Part shown: positions 44,198-53,159 of the stretch, piece by piece
Layout: each line of letters begins with the position of its first letter
How positions within the stretch are numbered: the stretch's first letter is position 1
Assembly (NCBI RefSeq): GCF_001956585.1
Contig: NZ_MSRR01000006.1
Span: 62,001 to 126,000, forward strand
DNA length: 64,000 nt
DNA from: Actinomyces naeslundii
GTDB taxonomy: Bacteria > Actinomycetota > Actinomycetes > Actinomycetales > Actinomycetaceae
Direction of reading: 5' to 3'
Notes under the pieces: generated by a model
What the model saw: only the letters and a program-made list of their open reading frames with translations
The model's database searches: none
Told to the model about the DNA's origin: nothing
Made by a program: the position numbers and the translations under genes

Positions 44198-44578
44198 TCA
44201 GTTCACGCCCATGAACATGTAGGCGCGTGTCACCTTGCCGTCGACGTCGCGGAAGACGGTGTCGACTCCGCGCCCGACGACGTCGCCGCCCGGCGCGGTC
44301 ATCGACCAGCGCAGCAGTAGCGCATCGCCGGACTCCAGGCGTTGGTCGTAGCTGAAGGTCAGGCCCTTGCCCACGATGAGGTCATTGTGGACGCGGCCGA
44401 TATGCGCCGCGATATCAGCGGTTCCGTTCAGGGACAGGCCGAGTGAGGAGATGTGCAGCGAGCCATGAGGCGCCCACACCTGCTCGATGAGCGCAAGGCG
44501 TTTACCTGCGTCGGGCTCGGTCCAGGTGCTCAGGTAGGCGGCGTCGAAGTCGGTGCTGGTCTGGGTGGAGTCGGTCAT
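44198..44578 (-). CDS. SnoaL-like/NTF2-fold polyketide-cyclase-like protein
   Basis: 126 residues. It has a small alpha+beta barrel pattern: a helical N terminus (D-F-D-A-A-Y-L-S-T-W-T-E), W-A-P-H-G-S-L-H-I-S-S, and alternating strands in the second half ending Y-M-F-M-G. The nuclear transport factor 2/SnoaL fold is inferred from this pattern. The substrate is unknown. It is divergent from the TetR gene and shares its two palindromic operators, so it is very probably the regulator's target. The promoter is TTGACA (44637-44642), 16 bases, TATGCT (44615-44620) on the minus strand. Confidence 0.8.
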   Translation of the reverse strand: MTDSTQTSTDFDAAYLSTWTEPDAGKRLALIEQVWAPHGSLHISSLGLSLNGTADIAAHIGRVHNDLIVGKGLTFSYDQRLESGDALLLRWSMTAPGGDVVGRGVDTVFRDVDGKVTRAYMFMGVN

Positions 44579-44602
44579 GAGTCGTGCCTCTCGGAAGGTT
44601 AT

Positions 44603-44617
44603 GTTGACAGTGTCAGC
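44603..44617. promoter_or_regulatory. TetR operator 1
   Basis: GTTGAC-AGT-GTCAGC, a palindrome with one mismatch. It overlaps the -10 of the SnoaL-like gene and lies 26 bases from operator 2. Confidence 0.6.
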
Positions 44618-44642
44618 ATAATCGTGAAGTTGACTATGTCAA
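44615..44642 (-). promoter_or_regulatory. Promoter of the SnoaL-like gene
   Basis: On the minus strand TTGACA, a 16-base spacer, then TATGCT. Both hexamers are close to consensus and both overlap TetR operators. Confidence 0.6.
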
Positions 44643-44643
44643 C
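44629..44643. promoter_or_regulatory. TetR operator 2
   Basis: GTTGAC-TAT-GTCAAC, perfect 6-base arms. It covers the -35 box of the SnoaL-like gene and a TTGACT that could be the -35 of the TetR gene, giving autorepression as well. Confidence 0.65.
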
Positions 44644-44650
44644 GTATTGG

Positions 44651-44656
44651 TAGGCT
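44651..44656 (+). promoter_or_regulatory. -10 box for the leaderless tetR gene
   Basis: TAGGCT, 6 bases, then GTG 44663. TTGACT at 44630 is 15 bases upstream as a possible -35. Confidence 0.5.
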
Positions 44657-44662
44657 TGATTT

Positions 44663-45256
44663 GTGAGCCCCTGTGATTCAGCACCGACTCGTGCCGCCAT
44701 CCTCGACGCAGCCTCAAGACTGCTTGAGGACAGCGGCCCTGAGGCGGTGACACTGCGCGCTGTCGGAGAAGCCGCCGGTGTGTCCCGCTCAGCGCCCTAC
44801 CGTCACTACGCGGACAAGGCGGCGCTCATGCGCGCCCTGGCCGAGCGGACGCTACGACAGATCGCGGGGTGGATTCGTCACGGCGCGGAGCGTCATCAGG
44901 ACGCCTGGCAGCGGTTGCGCGCCGGCTGTCGGGCCTATATCGACTACGCCGTCGAGCACCCGCACCACTATCAGCTGGTCTTCGGGGACGCCCCGATCGC
45001 CGAACCGGATCCCAGGCTGGAGGAGGCTGCTGACGACGCCATGGCCGCCGTCGGCGAGCTCGTCGCCCAGGCCCAGGACGCCGGTCTGCTGCGCCCCGGC
45101 CCCACTCGTGAGATCGCGACTGTCGTCTGGGTTCTGCTTCATGGCCTGGCCGCCCTGCAGATCACCGGCCATCTCCATGAGCCCAGGACCATCGACGGGG
45201 ACGAGCACCTTGCGGACCTGCTCGACCTGGCGCTGGAACAGCTCCGGCCGTCATAA
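44663..45256 (+). CDS. TetR/AcrR family transcriptional regulator
   Basis: 197 residues. The N-terminal DNA-binding domain has L-R-A-V-G-E-A-A-G-V-S-R-S-A-P-Y-R-H-Y-A-D-K (helix-turn-helix, about residues 28-50). The ligand-binding part carries the W-H-G-type C-terminal domain (TetR_C_13-like: H-P-H-H-Y-Q-L-V-F-G). It is divergent from the SnoaL-like gene with two GTTGAC-type palindromes between them, so it is probably a local repressor of both genes. The inducer is unknown. Confidence 0.9.
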   Translation: MSPCDSAPTRAAILDAASRLLEDSGPEAVTLRAVGEAAGVSRSAPYRHYADKAALMRALAERTLRQIAGWIRHGAERHQDAWQRLRAGCRAYIDYAVEHPHHYQLVFGDAPIAEPDPRLEEAADDAMAAVGELVAQAQDAGLLRPGPTREIATVVWVLLHGLAALQITGHLHEPRTIDGDEHLADLLDLALEQLRPS

Positions 45257-45340
45257 GGTGCCACGGCGGCGCCGTTGGCCGGTAGCGATCTGAGACGTGT
45301 CTGGGACGCCCGTCCTCGCACGGCGGGGATCATGAGCGCC

Positions 45341-45346
45341 TAACCT
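45341..45346 (+). promoter_or_regulatory. -10 box for leaderless fumC
   Basis: TAACCT, 7 bases, then ATG 45354. The same hexamer precedes the histidine kinase at 61286. Confidence 0.5.
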
Positions 45347-45353
45347 TGCACCT

Positions 45354-46790
<1,437 letters not shown>

Positions 46791-46812
46791 GCCCCTGGAC
46801 TGTTCTTCAAGT

Positions 46813-46855
46813 CGACGACGGCGCCGCCCTCTGTGTGAGGGCGGCGCCGTCGTCG
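46813..46855 (+). terminator. Long GC hairpin after fumC
   Basis: A perfect 19-bp stem with a TGTGT loop, 25 bases after the fumC stop. It has no T-run, so it may work as an actinobacterial I-shaped terminator or as an mRNA-stabilising stem. Confidence 0.6.
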
Positions 46856-47015
46856 TGCGGGCGAGTGGTGCCCTATCGCGCTCGTCATCGGCCAGGTGCC
46901 GACTCACGGAAGCAGCACAGGCGCGTCCTGGGGTCGTCCTTGTCTTAAGGTGATGTGCTAGCCACGTATGCAGACACCCGAGCGAGGCACGCGACTGACT
47001 GTGCCGGAGGGAACC

Positions 47016-48848
47016 ATGATGAACCTGCCACGACGCACCATCCTGACCGCACTGCCCGCTACGGCGGGAATCCTGGGGGTGGGTGCCTGTTCCGCCGGAG
47101 GAACCGCCTCGCAGGCCTCCGCCACGGCGTCGTCGCAGGCCCCCACCGATACGAAGCTGGTCCTGAACAAGGGCGCCTGGCGCTATGACGCGAAGGGCGA
47201 CGTCTACTACCAGCTGGGGCTGCGCTACGTGGCCACGCCCCAGGCCTCCGACTACGAGACCCTGGGCATCTACGTGCCCGGTGCCTACCTCACCGGAAAA
47301 GACAATGGCAATGGCACCTACACGGCCACTGTCAACGCCTCCGGCGCCGTCGGCGACTTCACCGCCGCCACCGCACCCACCGTCTTCCCGGTCAACACCC
47401 CGGGGTACTCAGCCCAGAAGCCGCCCACCGAGTACTCCTACGACACCATCAAGGCCTACATGGAGGCCGGCTTCATCTACGTCCATGCCGGCCTGCGCGG
47501 CAAGGACTCCAACTCCCAGACTTACTCCGGCAACGCGCCTTGGGGCGTCACCGACCTCAAGGCCGCCGTGCGCTACCGGCGTTACAACGCGGCCCTGATC
47601 CCCGGCGACGCCGCCAAGGTCTACGTCTTCGGGCACAGCGGGGGAGGGGCCCAGAGCGCCGTCGCCGGGGCCTCGGGCGACAGCGGGATGTTCGCCCCCT
47701 ACCTGGCCGCCCTGGGCGCCGCCACCACTGACTCCAGCGGCAAGGCCCTGTCCGACGCCGTCGCCGGAGCCATGTGCTGGTGCCCCATTACCAGCCTGGG
47801 CAGCGCCAACGCCGCCTACGAGTGGAACATGGGGCAGTTCGCCTCCTCCGACACCAGGGCGGACGGTACCTGGACGAGGGCCTACTCCCAGGACCTCGCG
47901 GCCGCCTTCCCCGCCTACCTCAACGCGCTGAGGCTGACGGACTCCAAAGGCAAGCCTCTGACCCTGGAGTCCTCCTCCCAGGGCACCTACCTGGCCGGCT
48001 CCTACTACGACCATCTCGTCGCGGTCATCCAGAAGTCCCTCAACGACTTCCTGGCGGCCACAACCTTCCCCTACACGCCCTCGTCCACCGAGATGGCCGG
48101 GATGGAGCCCGGCGGGGGCGGCGGTGCGCCGTCGGGAACCCCGCCCAGCGGCGGCGGTGGCACGCCTTCCAAGGGCGGGGCGTCCGGAGGCGGCAGCAAG
48201 GGCAGTAGCGAGTCCACCACCTACAACACGGTGGAGGACTACATCGCCTTCCTCAACTCATCCTCGCAGTGGGTCACCTATGACGCCTCCAAGAAGACTG
48301 CGACGATCACCGGCCTGCAAGGCTTCGTCGCCTCCCAGAAGAACGCCTCCAAGGACGTGGGGGCCTTCGACGGCGTCGATCGGGGACAGACCGAAAACCT
48401 CGTCATGGGCTCGGGGGAGAGCAAGCTGCACTTCTCCTCCTTGAGTCGCGAGGTCATCTCCAAGGGGCAGTCGAGGTACTCGGGGCTGTCCGGCTGGAGC
48501 GACGACTACGGTGCCACCGCCTACGAGAAGGACCTGGCTACGAAGGACTCGGTCGGCACCGACATGGCCACGCGCGTGTGGATGTACGACCCCCTCTACT
48601 ACCTCACCCAGGACTCCAAGGGGCGTGGCACCTCGACCATCGCCCCGGCCTGGCGAATCCGCACCGGCATCACCCAGGGCGACACCGCCTCCACCGTGGA
48701 GGTCAACCTGGCCCTGGCGCTCCAGCAGGCCGGAGCCGACAGCGTCGACTTCGCCACCATCTGGGGGCAGGGGCACACGATGGCCGAGCTGACCGGCACC
48801 GGGGAGGAGAACTTCATCGCCTGGGTGACCAAGCAGGCCTCCTCCTGA
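47016..48848 (+). CDS. Tannase-like alpha/beta-hydrolase lipoprotein
   Basis: 610 residues from ATG 47016 (GGAGG 5 bases upstream; ATG 47019 also possible). The signal peptide ends in lipobox V-G-A-C at Cys25, so it is surface-anchored. The catalytic fold is an alpha/beta hydrolase with nucleophile elbow G-H-S208-G-G-G-A-Q. Downstream, D and H candidates lie in the C-terminal third (W-G-Q-G-H-T-M near the end). The N-terminal region resembles subtype B bacterial tannases. A Gly/Ser/Pro/Lys-rich linker (about residues 366-403) interrupts the lid region. It probably hydrolyses aromatic or polyphenol esters; the substrate is inferred only. Confidence 0.78.
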   Translation: MMNLPRRTILTALPATAGILGVGACSAGGTASQASATASSQAPTDTKLVLNKGAWRYDAKGDVYYQLGLRYVATPQASDYETLGIYVPGAYLTGKDNGNGTYTATVNASGAVGDFTAATAPTVFPVNTPGYSAQKPPTEYSYDTIKAYMEAGFIYVHAGLRGKDSNSQTYSGNAPWGVTDLKAAVRYRRYNAALIPGDAAKVYVFGHSGGGAQSAVAGASGDSGMFAPYLAALGAATTDSSGKALSDAVAGAMCWCPITSLGSANAAYEWNMGQFASSDTRADGTWTRAYSQDLAAAFPAYLNALRLTDSKGKPLTLESSSQGTYLAGSYYDHLVAVIQKSLNDFLAATTFPYTPSSTEMAGMEPGGGGGAPSGTPPSGGGGTPSKGGASGGGSKGSSESTTYNTVEDYIAFLNSSSQWVTYDASKKTATITGLQGFVASQKNASKDVGAFDGVDRGQTENLVMGSGESKLHFSSLSREVISKGQSRYSGLSGWSDDYGATAYEKDLATKDSVGTDMATRVWMYDPLYYLTQDSKGRGTSTIAPAWRIRTGITQGDTASTVEVNLALALQQAGADSVDFATIWGQGHTMAELTGTGEENFIAWVTKQASS

Positions 48849-48859
48849 GCCGGGAAGGT

Positions 48860-48881
48860 TCCGGGGATCGTCCCCCGGAAT
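48860..48881 (+). terminator. Hairpin after the tannase-like gene
   Basis: TTCCGGGG and CCCCGGAA pair over 8 bases around a 6-base loop, 12 bases after the stop. No T-run follows. Confidence 0.45.
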
Positions 48882-48927
48882 AACGACGGCGGTGGGGCAG
48901 TTGAGGTTCCGGTTTCTGCTCGTCCTC

Positions 48928-49329
48928 ATGAATCGAGAAATCGTGCTGACTGCTGCCATGGTTTTCGCCGTCCTGGCCTCCGCCCTCCACGTCCTCGTCT
49001 TCTACATGGAGTCCATCGCCTGGGAGGGGCCTCTGGCCCGCAAGACCTTCGGCGGCACTCCAGAGGAGGCCAGGGCGCACGCCTTCTACGCCTTCAACCA
49101 GGGCTTCTACAACCTCTTCCTGGCTCTCCAGGCGATCATCGGGGTCGTCCTCGTAGCCCTGGGGCACATGGCGATCGGGGCGGCCCTGATGCTGGCCGGG
49201 ACCGGAGCCATGCTGGCGGCGGCGATCGTCCTGGCCCTGGCGTCGGCGCCCCACCGCAGCGCGGCGGCCAAGCAGGGGACCTTCCCGTTGCTGGTCGTCG
49301 TCTGCACCCTCGCAGCACTCCTGGGCTGA
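48928..49329 (+). CDS. DUF1304 family membrane protein
   Basis: 133 residues from ATG 48928, with a GTG at 48892 as a longer alternative; neither has a clear ribosome site. Four hydrophobic helices are visible. The family motifs are H-V-L-V-F-Y-M-E-S-I-A-W near residue 22, F-G-G-T-P-E-E near residue 44 and F-N-Q-G-F-Y-N-L-F-L-A near residue 58. The function of DUF1304 is unknown. It stands alone between two hairpins and the convergent DeoR gene. Confidence 0.85.
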   Translation: MNREIVLTAAMVFAVLASALHVLVFYMESIAWEGPLARKTFGGTPEEARAHAFYAFNQGFYNLFLALQAIIGVVLVALGHMAIGAALMLAGTGAMLAAAIVLALASAPHRSAAAKQGTFPLLVVVCTLAALLG

Positions 49330-49365
49330 GCCGATCCGCTTCGATCTGGTCCCGGTCGTTCTCCG

Positions 49366-50133
49366 TTAGTCGCACAGCACGACGTCGACCCCGGCGCCCC
49401 GTAGCTCCTCGAGGGCGTCGGGGTCGATCTGGCTCGTTGTCAGCAGTGCGTCGAGGTCCTCGATGCGCCCGAACCGGTAGGTGTTGGTCTGGGTGATCTT
49501 GCTCGGAGCAGTCGGCAGAATGCGTCGGGTGGAGGAGGCCATGATGGCGCGCTTGACCGTGGCGTCGTCGGACTCCATGACGGTCAGGCCCTCACGGGTG
49601 GACACGGCGCAGGTGGATAGGACCGCGACGTCGGCTCGGAACGCGCGCACCGCGTCGACCGCCTCGGCGGAGAACAGGGAGAGGGACTCCGGATCAACCG
49701 GGCCGCCCGCGATGGTCACCGCGGCTCCACGCACGGAGGCCACTGCCGCGCCGGCGCCCAGCGACAGGCACAGGACCCGGATGTCGCGGCCGGCGAGCTG
49801 CTCGGCCACCATCTCGCAGGTGGTCCCGGAGTCGATGATCACCGCCTCTCCGTCCTCGATGAGCTGGGCGGTGGCCTGCGCCAGACGGCGCTTGATCTCC
49901 ACGTCCTGCCTGCGACGCATGGAGGCCGGCCGGGCGGCCCCACGGCGCGGTGCGCGCAGAGCCCCGCCGTGGACCCGGGTCACCAGGCCCTCATGGGCCA
50001 GCTCGGTCAGGTCCCGGCGGATGGTGATGACCGAGACCCCGGTCAGCCGGGACAGCGCCTGCACACTGTGGACCGTGGTGGGGCTCAGGGCACGCAGTAT
50101 CGTGCGGCGCCTCTCGTGGGGACTGTCAGACAT
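49366..50133 (-). CDS. DeoR/GlpR family transcriptional regulator 1
   Basis: 255 residues from ATG 50133 (GGAGGAATC directly upstream). The N-terminal DeoR helix-turn-helix is L-T-G-V-S-V-I-T-I-R-R-D-L-T-E-L, followed by the wing motif V-T-R-V-H-G-G-A. The C-terminal sensor domain has D-S-G-T-T-C-E-M-V-A and would bind a phosphorylated sugar. It is divergent from a VOC gene and closely similar to the regulator at 50895-51668 over most of its length. The intergenic region has three TGATCGT copies (50161, 50193, 50282), likely operators. Confidence 0.9.
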   Translation of the reverse strand: MSDSPHERRRTILRALSPTTVHSVQALSRLTGVSVITIRRDLTELAHEGLVTRVHGGALRAPRRGAARPASMRRRQDVEIKRRLAQATAQLIEDGEAVIIDSGTTCEMVAEQLAGRDIRVLCLSLGAGAAVASVRGAAVTIAGGPVDPESLSLFSAEAVDAVRAFRADVAVLSTCAVSTREGLTVMESDDATVKRAIMASSTRRILPTAPSKITQTNTYRFGRIEDLDALLTTSQIDPDALEELRGAGVDVVLCD

Positions 50134-50191
50134 GATTCCTCCGCATCGGCAGCGATGAGGTGATCGTTTTGCTGGAGAACGAGCAATGACA

Positions 50192-50214
50192 ATGATCGTA
50201 TGGTCTCTTATTGT
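50192..50214 (+). promoter_or_regulatory. Shared DeoR-region promoter/operator motif, copy 1
   Basis: ATGATCGTATGGTCTCTTA followed by a TATTGT hexamer. Copy 2, at 51703, differs at two positions. Both copies point toward the small gene divergent from each deoR paralogue. Confidence 0.55.
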
Positions 50215-50342
50215 TGATGTCAACGGAGAGGGGTTCAGCCGATCCGTTGAATTAGCAGCAGAAAATCGCTGTTGAGAAGAGTGATCGTACAATCATCTCT
50301 GGTCGTTAACAGTGATTCCGCACCGTCACGAAGGGAACGACC

Positions 50343-50783
50343 ATGCCGCACCTCGACCACGTTGCCATCTGGGTCGCCGACCTCGACAGCGCCCGCGACT
50401 TCTACTCCCACTGGTTCGACGGGCACGCCAACGGCCTCTACGAGAACTCGAAGACCGGCCTGCGCACCCACATCCTCCACTTCGCCGAGACTCCCGCGGA
50501 CGAGCGGCGGACTCGCCTGGAGATCATGACCCGTCCGGAGCTGGGCGAGGGGTGTGAGGACCTGAGGCTGGGGTGGGCTCACGTCTCCTTCGGCCTGCCG
50601 GGACGCGAGGACGTCGACCGTTTGGCCTCCAATATGTCCGAGGCCGGTGTGCCGGTCATTGACGGGCCCCGTGAGACCGGTGACGGCTACTACGAGGCCG
50701 CCGTGCTCGACCCCGAGGGTAACCGTGTCGAGCTCGTCGCCTCCGATTACTCCGACGACGTCGCCCTGCGCCCTATCTTCTGA
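50343..50783 (+). CDS. VOC family protein (glyoxalase-like)
   Basis: 146 residues, ATG 50343 after AAGGGA. Single VOC domain: L-D-H-V-A-I-W-V-A-D-L (His at residue 5), L-E-I-M-T-R (Glu), H-V-S-F-G-L (His) and a terminal D-P-E-G-N-R-V-E-L (Glu). These four candidate metal ligands make it a plausible lactoylglutathione-lyase-like enzyme, though the cofactor and substrate are unknown. It is transcribed away from a DeoR regulator, so it is probably regulated by a sugar metabolite, perhaps detoxifying a sugar-derived aldehyde. Confidence 0.85.
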   Translation: MPHLDHVAIWVADLDSARDFYSHWFDGHANGLYENSKTGLRTHILHFAETPADERRTRLEIMTRPELGEGCEDLRLGWAHVSFGLPGREDVDRLASNMSEAGVPVIDGPRETGDGYYEAAVLDPEGNRVELVASDYSDDVALRPIF

Positions 50784-50894
50784 ACAGGAGAGGCCGCGAA
50801 AGCACTCAGTGATCCCCGGTACTCCCCGGTGGGGCTGCGCTTGACGGCGTGGCCCCACCGTACTGCTGGGTGGGACCGCGTCTCTACATGCTCT

Positions 50895-51668
50895 CTACAC
50901 GTCGTGCACCTCGACGGACACACCTGCCTCCTGCAAGCCTGTCAGTGTTTCCGGGTCGATGTCGGTCGTTGTCAGCAGGGTGTCCAGGTTGCTCAGCTCG
51001 CCGAAGCCGTAGGTGGAGGAACGCGTCAGTTTGCGTGGCGGAGCGGGCATGAGACACCGAGATGACGAACCAATGATGGCCGCCTTGAGGACGGCGTCGT
51101 GATCCTCGGTGCAGGTCAGGCCGCTTTGCGCGGAGACGGCGCAGGCGCCCAGGATGGCGACGTCGGCGCGGAAACGGCGCACGGCGTCGACCGCGGTCGT
51201 CGTCAGCATCGCCAGCGTGTCGGTCTCGACGATCCCTCCGGGGACGGTGACGACCGGGCCGGGCGTGGAGGCCAGTGTCGCAGCGGCCGACAGTGACAGG
51301 CACAGTGCTCGGATGTCGCGCCCAACGAGATTCTCGGCCACCATCTCGCAGGTGGTTCCGTTGTCGATGATGACGCTCTCACCGTCGTCAACAAGTGCTG
51401 CTGTGGCCCGGGCCAGTACCCTCTTGGCCTCCAGGTCCTCGCTGCGGCGCAGGGAGATCGGCTGGCTGGCCCCGCGCCGAGGTGCGCGCAGGGCGCCGCC
51501 ATGAACACGGGTGACAAGACCCTCGTGCGCGAGCTCCGCCAGATCGCGACGAATCGTCACTCCGGAGACATCGGTGAGTCGCGACAGGGCGTTCACGCTC
51601 ATGACCGTCGTCGTGCTCAGGCTCTTGAGGATCTGACGCTGACGACTGGTGGGGGAGAAGGTGCTCAC
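50895..51668 (-). CDS. DeoR/GlpR family transcriptional regulator 2
   Basis: 257 residues from GTG 51668. It is a paralogue of the regulator at 49366: same helix-turn-helix (V-S-G-V-T-I-R-R-D-L-A-E-L), same wing (V-T-R-V-H-G-G-A-L-R-A-P-R-R-G-A) and sensor (D-N-G-T-T-C-E-M-V-A). It diverges from a 58-codon gene. TGATCA occurs at 51672 and 51704. The two paralogues share upstream motifs and could cross-regulate. Sugar specificity cannot be told from sequence. Confidence 0.9.
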   Translation of the reverse strand: MSTFSPTSRQRQILKSLSTTTVMSVNALSRLTDVSGVTIRRDLAELAHEGLVTRVHGGALRAPRRGASQPISLRRSEDLEAKRVLARATAALVDDGESVIIDNGTTCEMVAENLVGRDIRALCLSLSAAATLASTPGPVVTVPGGIVETDTLAMLTTTAVDAVRRFRADVAILGACAVSAQSGLTCTEDHDAVLKAAIIGSSSRCLMPAPPRKLTRSSTYGFGELSNLDTLLTTTDIDPETLTGLQEAGVSVEVHDV

Positions 51669-51702
51669 GGATGATCACTTTACGTCAAAATGAAGATTCC
51701 AG

Positions 51703-51725
51703 ATGATCATATGGTCTCCTACAGT
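51703..51725 (+). promoter_or_regulatory. Shared DeoR-region promoter/operator motif, copy 2
   Basis: ATGATCATATGGTCTCCTA runs into TACAGT, a good -10 (51720-51725). TTCCAG sits 17 bases upstream as a weak -35. Copy 1 is at 50192. Confidence 0.55.
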
Positions 51726-51791
51726 AGTGGGTGTCGAAAGAGGTCGACACAGAACTCGTTGAAATACCAGTGATTTACCAAGGAGGCCCTC

Positions 51792-51968
51792 ATGATCGGA
51801 AATGCTCTCAACCGTGTTGCCATTGCCGTCGACGCCGCCTACTCCCGGTGGCTGGAGGATGTGCGGGGTCGCACTATAGGACCTGCGGCAAGCTCCTACG
51901 CACAAGGCATCCAGGCCCTGATCAAGGGTGACTTCCGAGTCGATGACGCCGTGTCCCTGGCGGCCTGA
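51792..51968 (+). CDS. Small 58-residue protein, unknown function
   Basis: AAGGAGG stands 6 bases before the ATG, one of the best ribosome sites in the window. A promoter-like motif (51703-51725) precedes it. The protein is soluble and mildly amphipathic: a helix opening I-G-N-A-L-N-R-V-A-I-A-V-D-A-A-Y, then W-L-E-D-V-R and a second helical part ending D-D-A-V-S-L-A-A. There is no signal peptide or transmembrane helix. I know no family. It is divergent from DeoR regulator 2 and is probably its target. Confidence 0.6.
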   Translation: MIGNALNRVAIAVDAAYSRWLEDVRGRTIGPAASSYAQGIQALIKGDFRVDDAVSLAA

Positions 51969-51978
51969 GCGCGTCGAC

Positions 51979-52986
51979 TCAGTCCCAGGGCAGACCGACG
52001 AGCTTGCCCACGTGGCGTCCCAAGGCCATGTCCTCGTGCGCCTGGGCGATGTCGGCCAGAGGGTAGGAATGGACGGGCAGGAGATCGAGATCGCCCGACT
52101 CGATCCGGTCCAGGATCCGCTGAAGCACCTCTGCCGGCAGGTCCTGGGCCTGGCCGGAGTAGGTGGTCAGACGTACCCCGTTGGGGATCCAGTCCATCGG
52201 GTAGAAGTCAGAGATCGTCCACGAGTCAGACAGCATCCCGGAGAAGCAGACCGTTCCGTGAACCGCCGTCGCCGCCAGCGAGTCCTGCAGCGTCGGCACG
52301 CCGACCAGCTCAAGGACGGCGTGAACCCCACTCGGCTCTGCCTCGCGCAGCCGCGGAGCGACCTTTCCGTCGTCCAGGAGCGGGATGGCGCCTCGTGAGC
52401 GCAGTAGCTCCAGCCCGGCCTCGCGGCGGGAGGTCGCATAGACCCGGCAGCCCATGTCGGTTGCGAGCGCGGCCGTGGTCAGTCCGAGCGCCGAGGTACC
52501 TCCGCGTACGAGCAGGCTCTGCCCCGGCTGGAGATCCAGGCCTGTGGTCAGGGCTCCGTAGGCCGTCTGTAGTGTCTCGGGCACCGAGCCGATGACCTCC
52601 CAGGGCAGGCTGGAGCGGAAGGTGATGATCTGCGTGCGCGGTACGATGACGTACTGGGCGTATCCACCGTCGAAGACCCTTCCCATCCCGCCCATCATCG
52701 TGACCGTCTGGGTGCTGGGTGCCAGGATGCCCTCGGGGTCCAGGTCGATGACCCCGGAGGCCTCGATTCCCAGGATGCGAGGGAAGGTCATCCCCTCAGC
52801 CATGCCGTGCACGGAGTGGTACTCGCTGCGGTTGAGGCCGAAGGCCATGACCTTCAGACGCACCCAACCCTCGGGTGGGGCGGGAACCGGGAGCTCGACG
52901 ACGTGGAGGTTGCTGATGCTCCCCGGTTCGCTGAGCCGGGCCGCCAGCATGGTTGGGGGAGTAGTAGCGTCAATCGTGTCCGGCAT
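51979..52986 (-). CDS. MDR-family zinc-independent quinone oxidoreductase/alcohol dehydrogenase
   Basis: 335 residues. Medium-chain dehydrogenase fold: an N-terminal GroES-like domain with G-L-N-R-S-E near residue 50, and an NAD(P)-binding Rossmann domain with V-R-G-G-T-S-A-L-G-L near residue 160. The zinc-ligand cysteines of classic alcohol dehydrogenases are absent, so it groups with quinone oxidoreductase-like enzymes using NADPH. The neighbouring 58-codon gene ends 10 bases away in the convergent direction. Confidence 0.88.
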   Translation of the reverse strand: MPDTIDATTPPTMLAARLSEPGSISNLHVVELPVPAPPEGWVRLKVMAFGLNRSEYHSVHGMAEGMTFPRILGIEASGVIDLDPEGILAPSTQTVTMMGGMGRVFDGGYAQYVIVPRTQIITFRSSLPWEVIGSVPETLQTAYGALTTGLDLQPGQSLLVRGGTSALGLTTAALATDMGCRVYATSRREAGLELLRSRGAIPLLDDGKVAPRLREAEPSGVHAVLELVGVPTLQDSLAATAVHGTVCFSGMLSDSWTISDFYPMDWIPNGVRLTTYSGQAQDLPAEVLQRILDRIESGDLDLLPVHSYPLADIAQAHEDMALGRHVGKLVGLPWD

Positions 52987-53159
52987 GTCTGCGCCTCCAG
53001 GGGGCGGGTGGTGGGTACCTGGGTATTTGCTTTCAATCCTGCACCAATCGCCTTGGTAAAGCCTGCCTCCCGGCAGCTCAGCAGGTGACGGCTGATACGG
53101 TTACCGCACGCCATACGGTCGTGCTGTCAGCGGCCATGAGAGGACATCCGGCACCTGCA

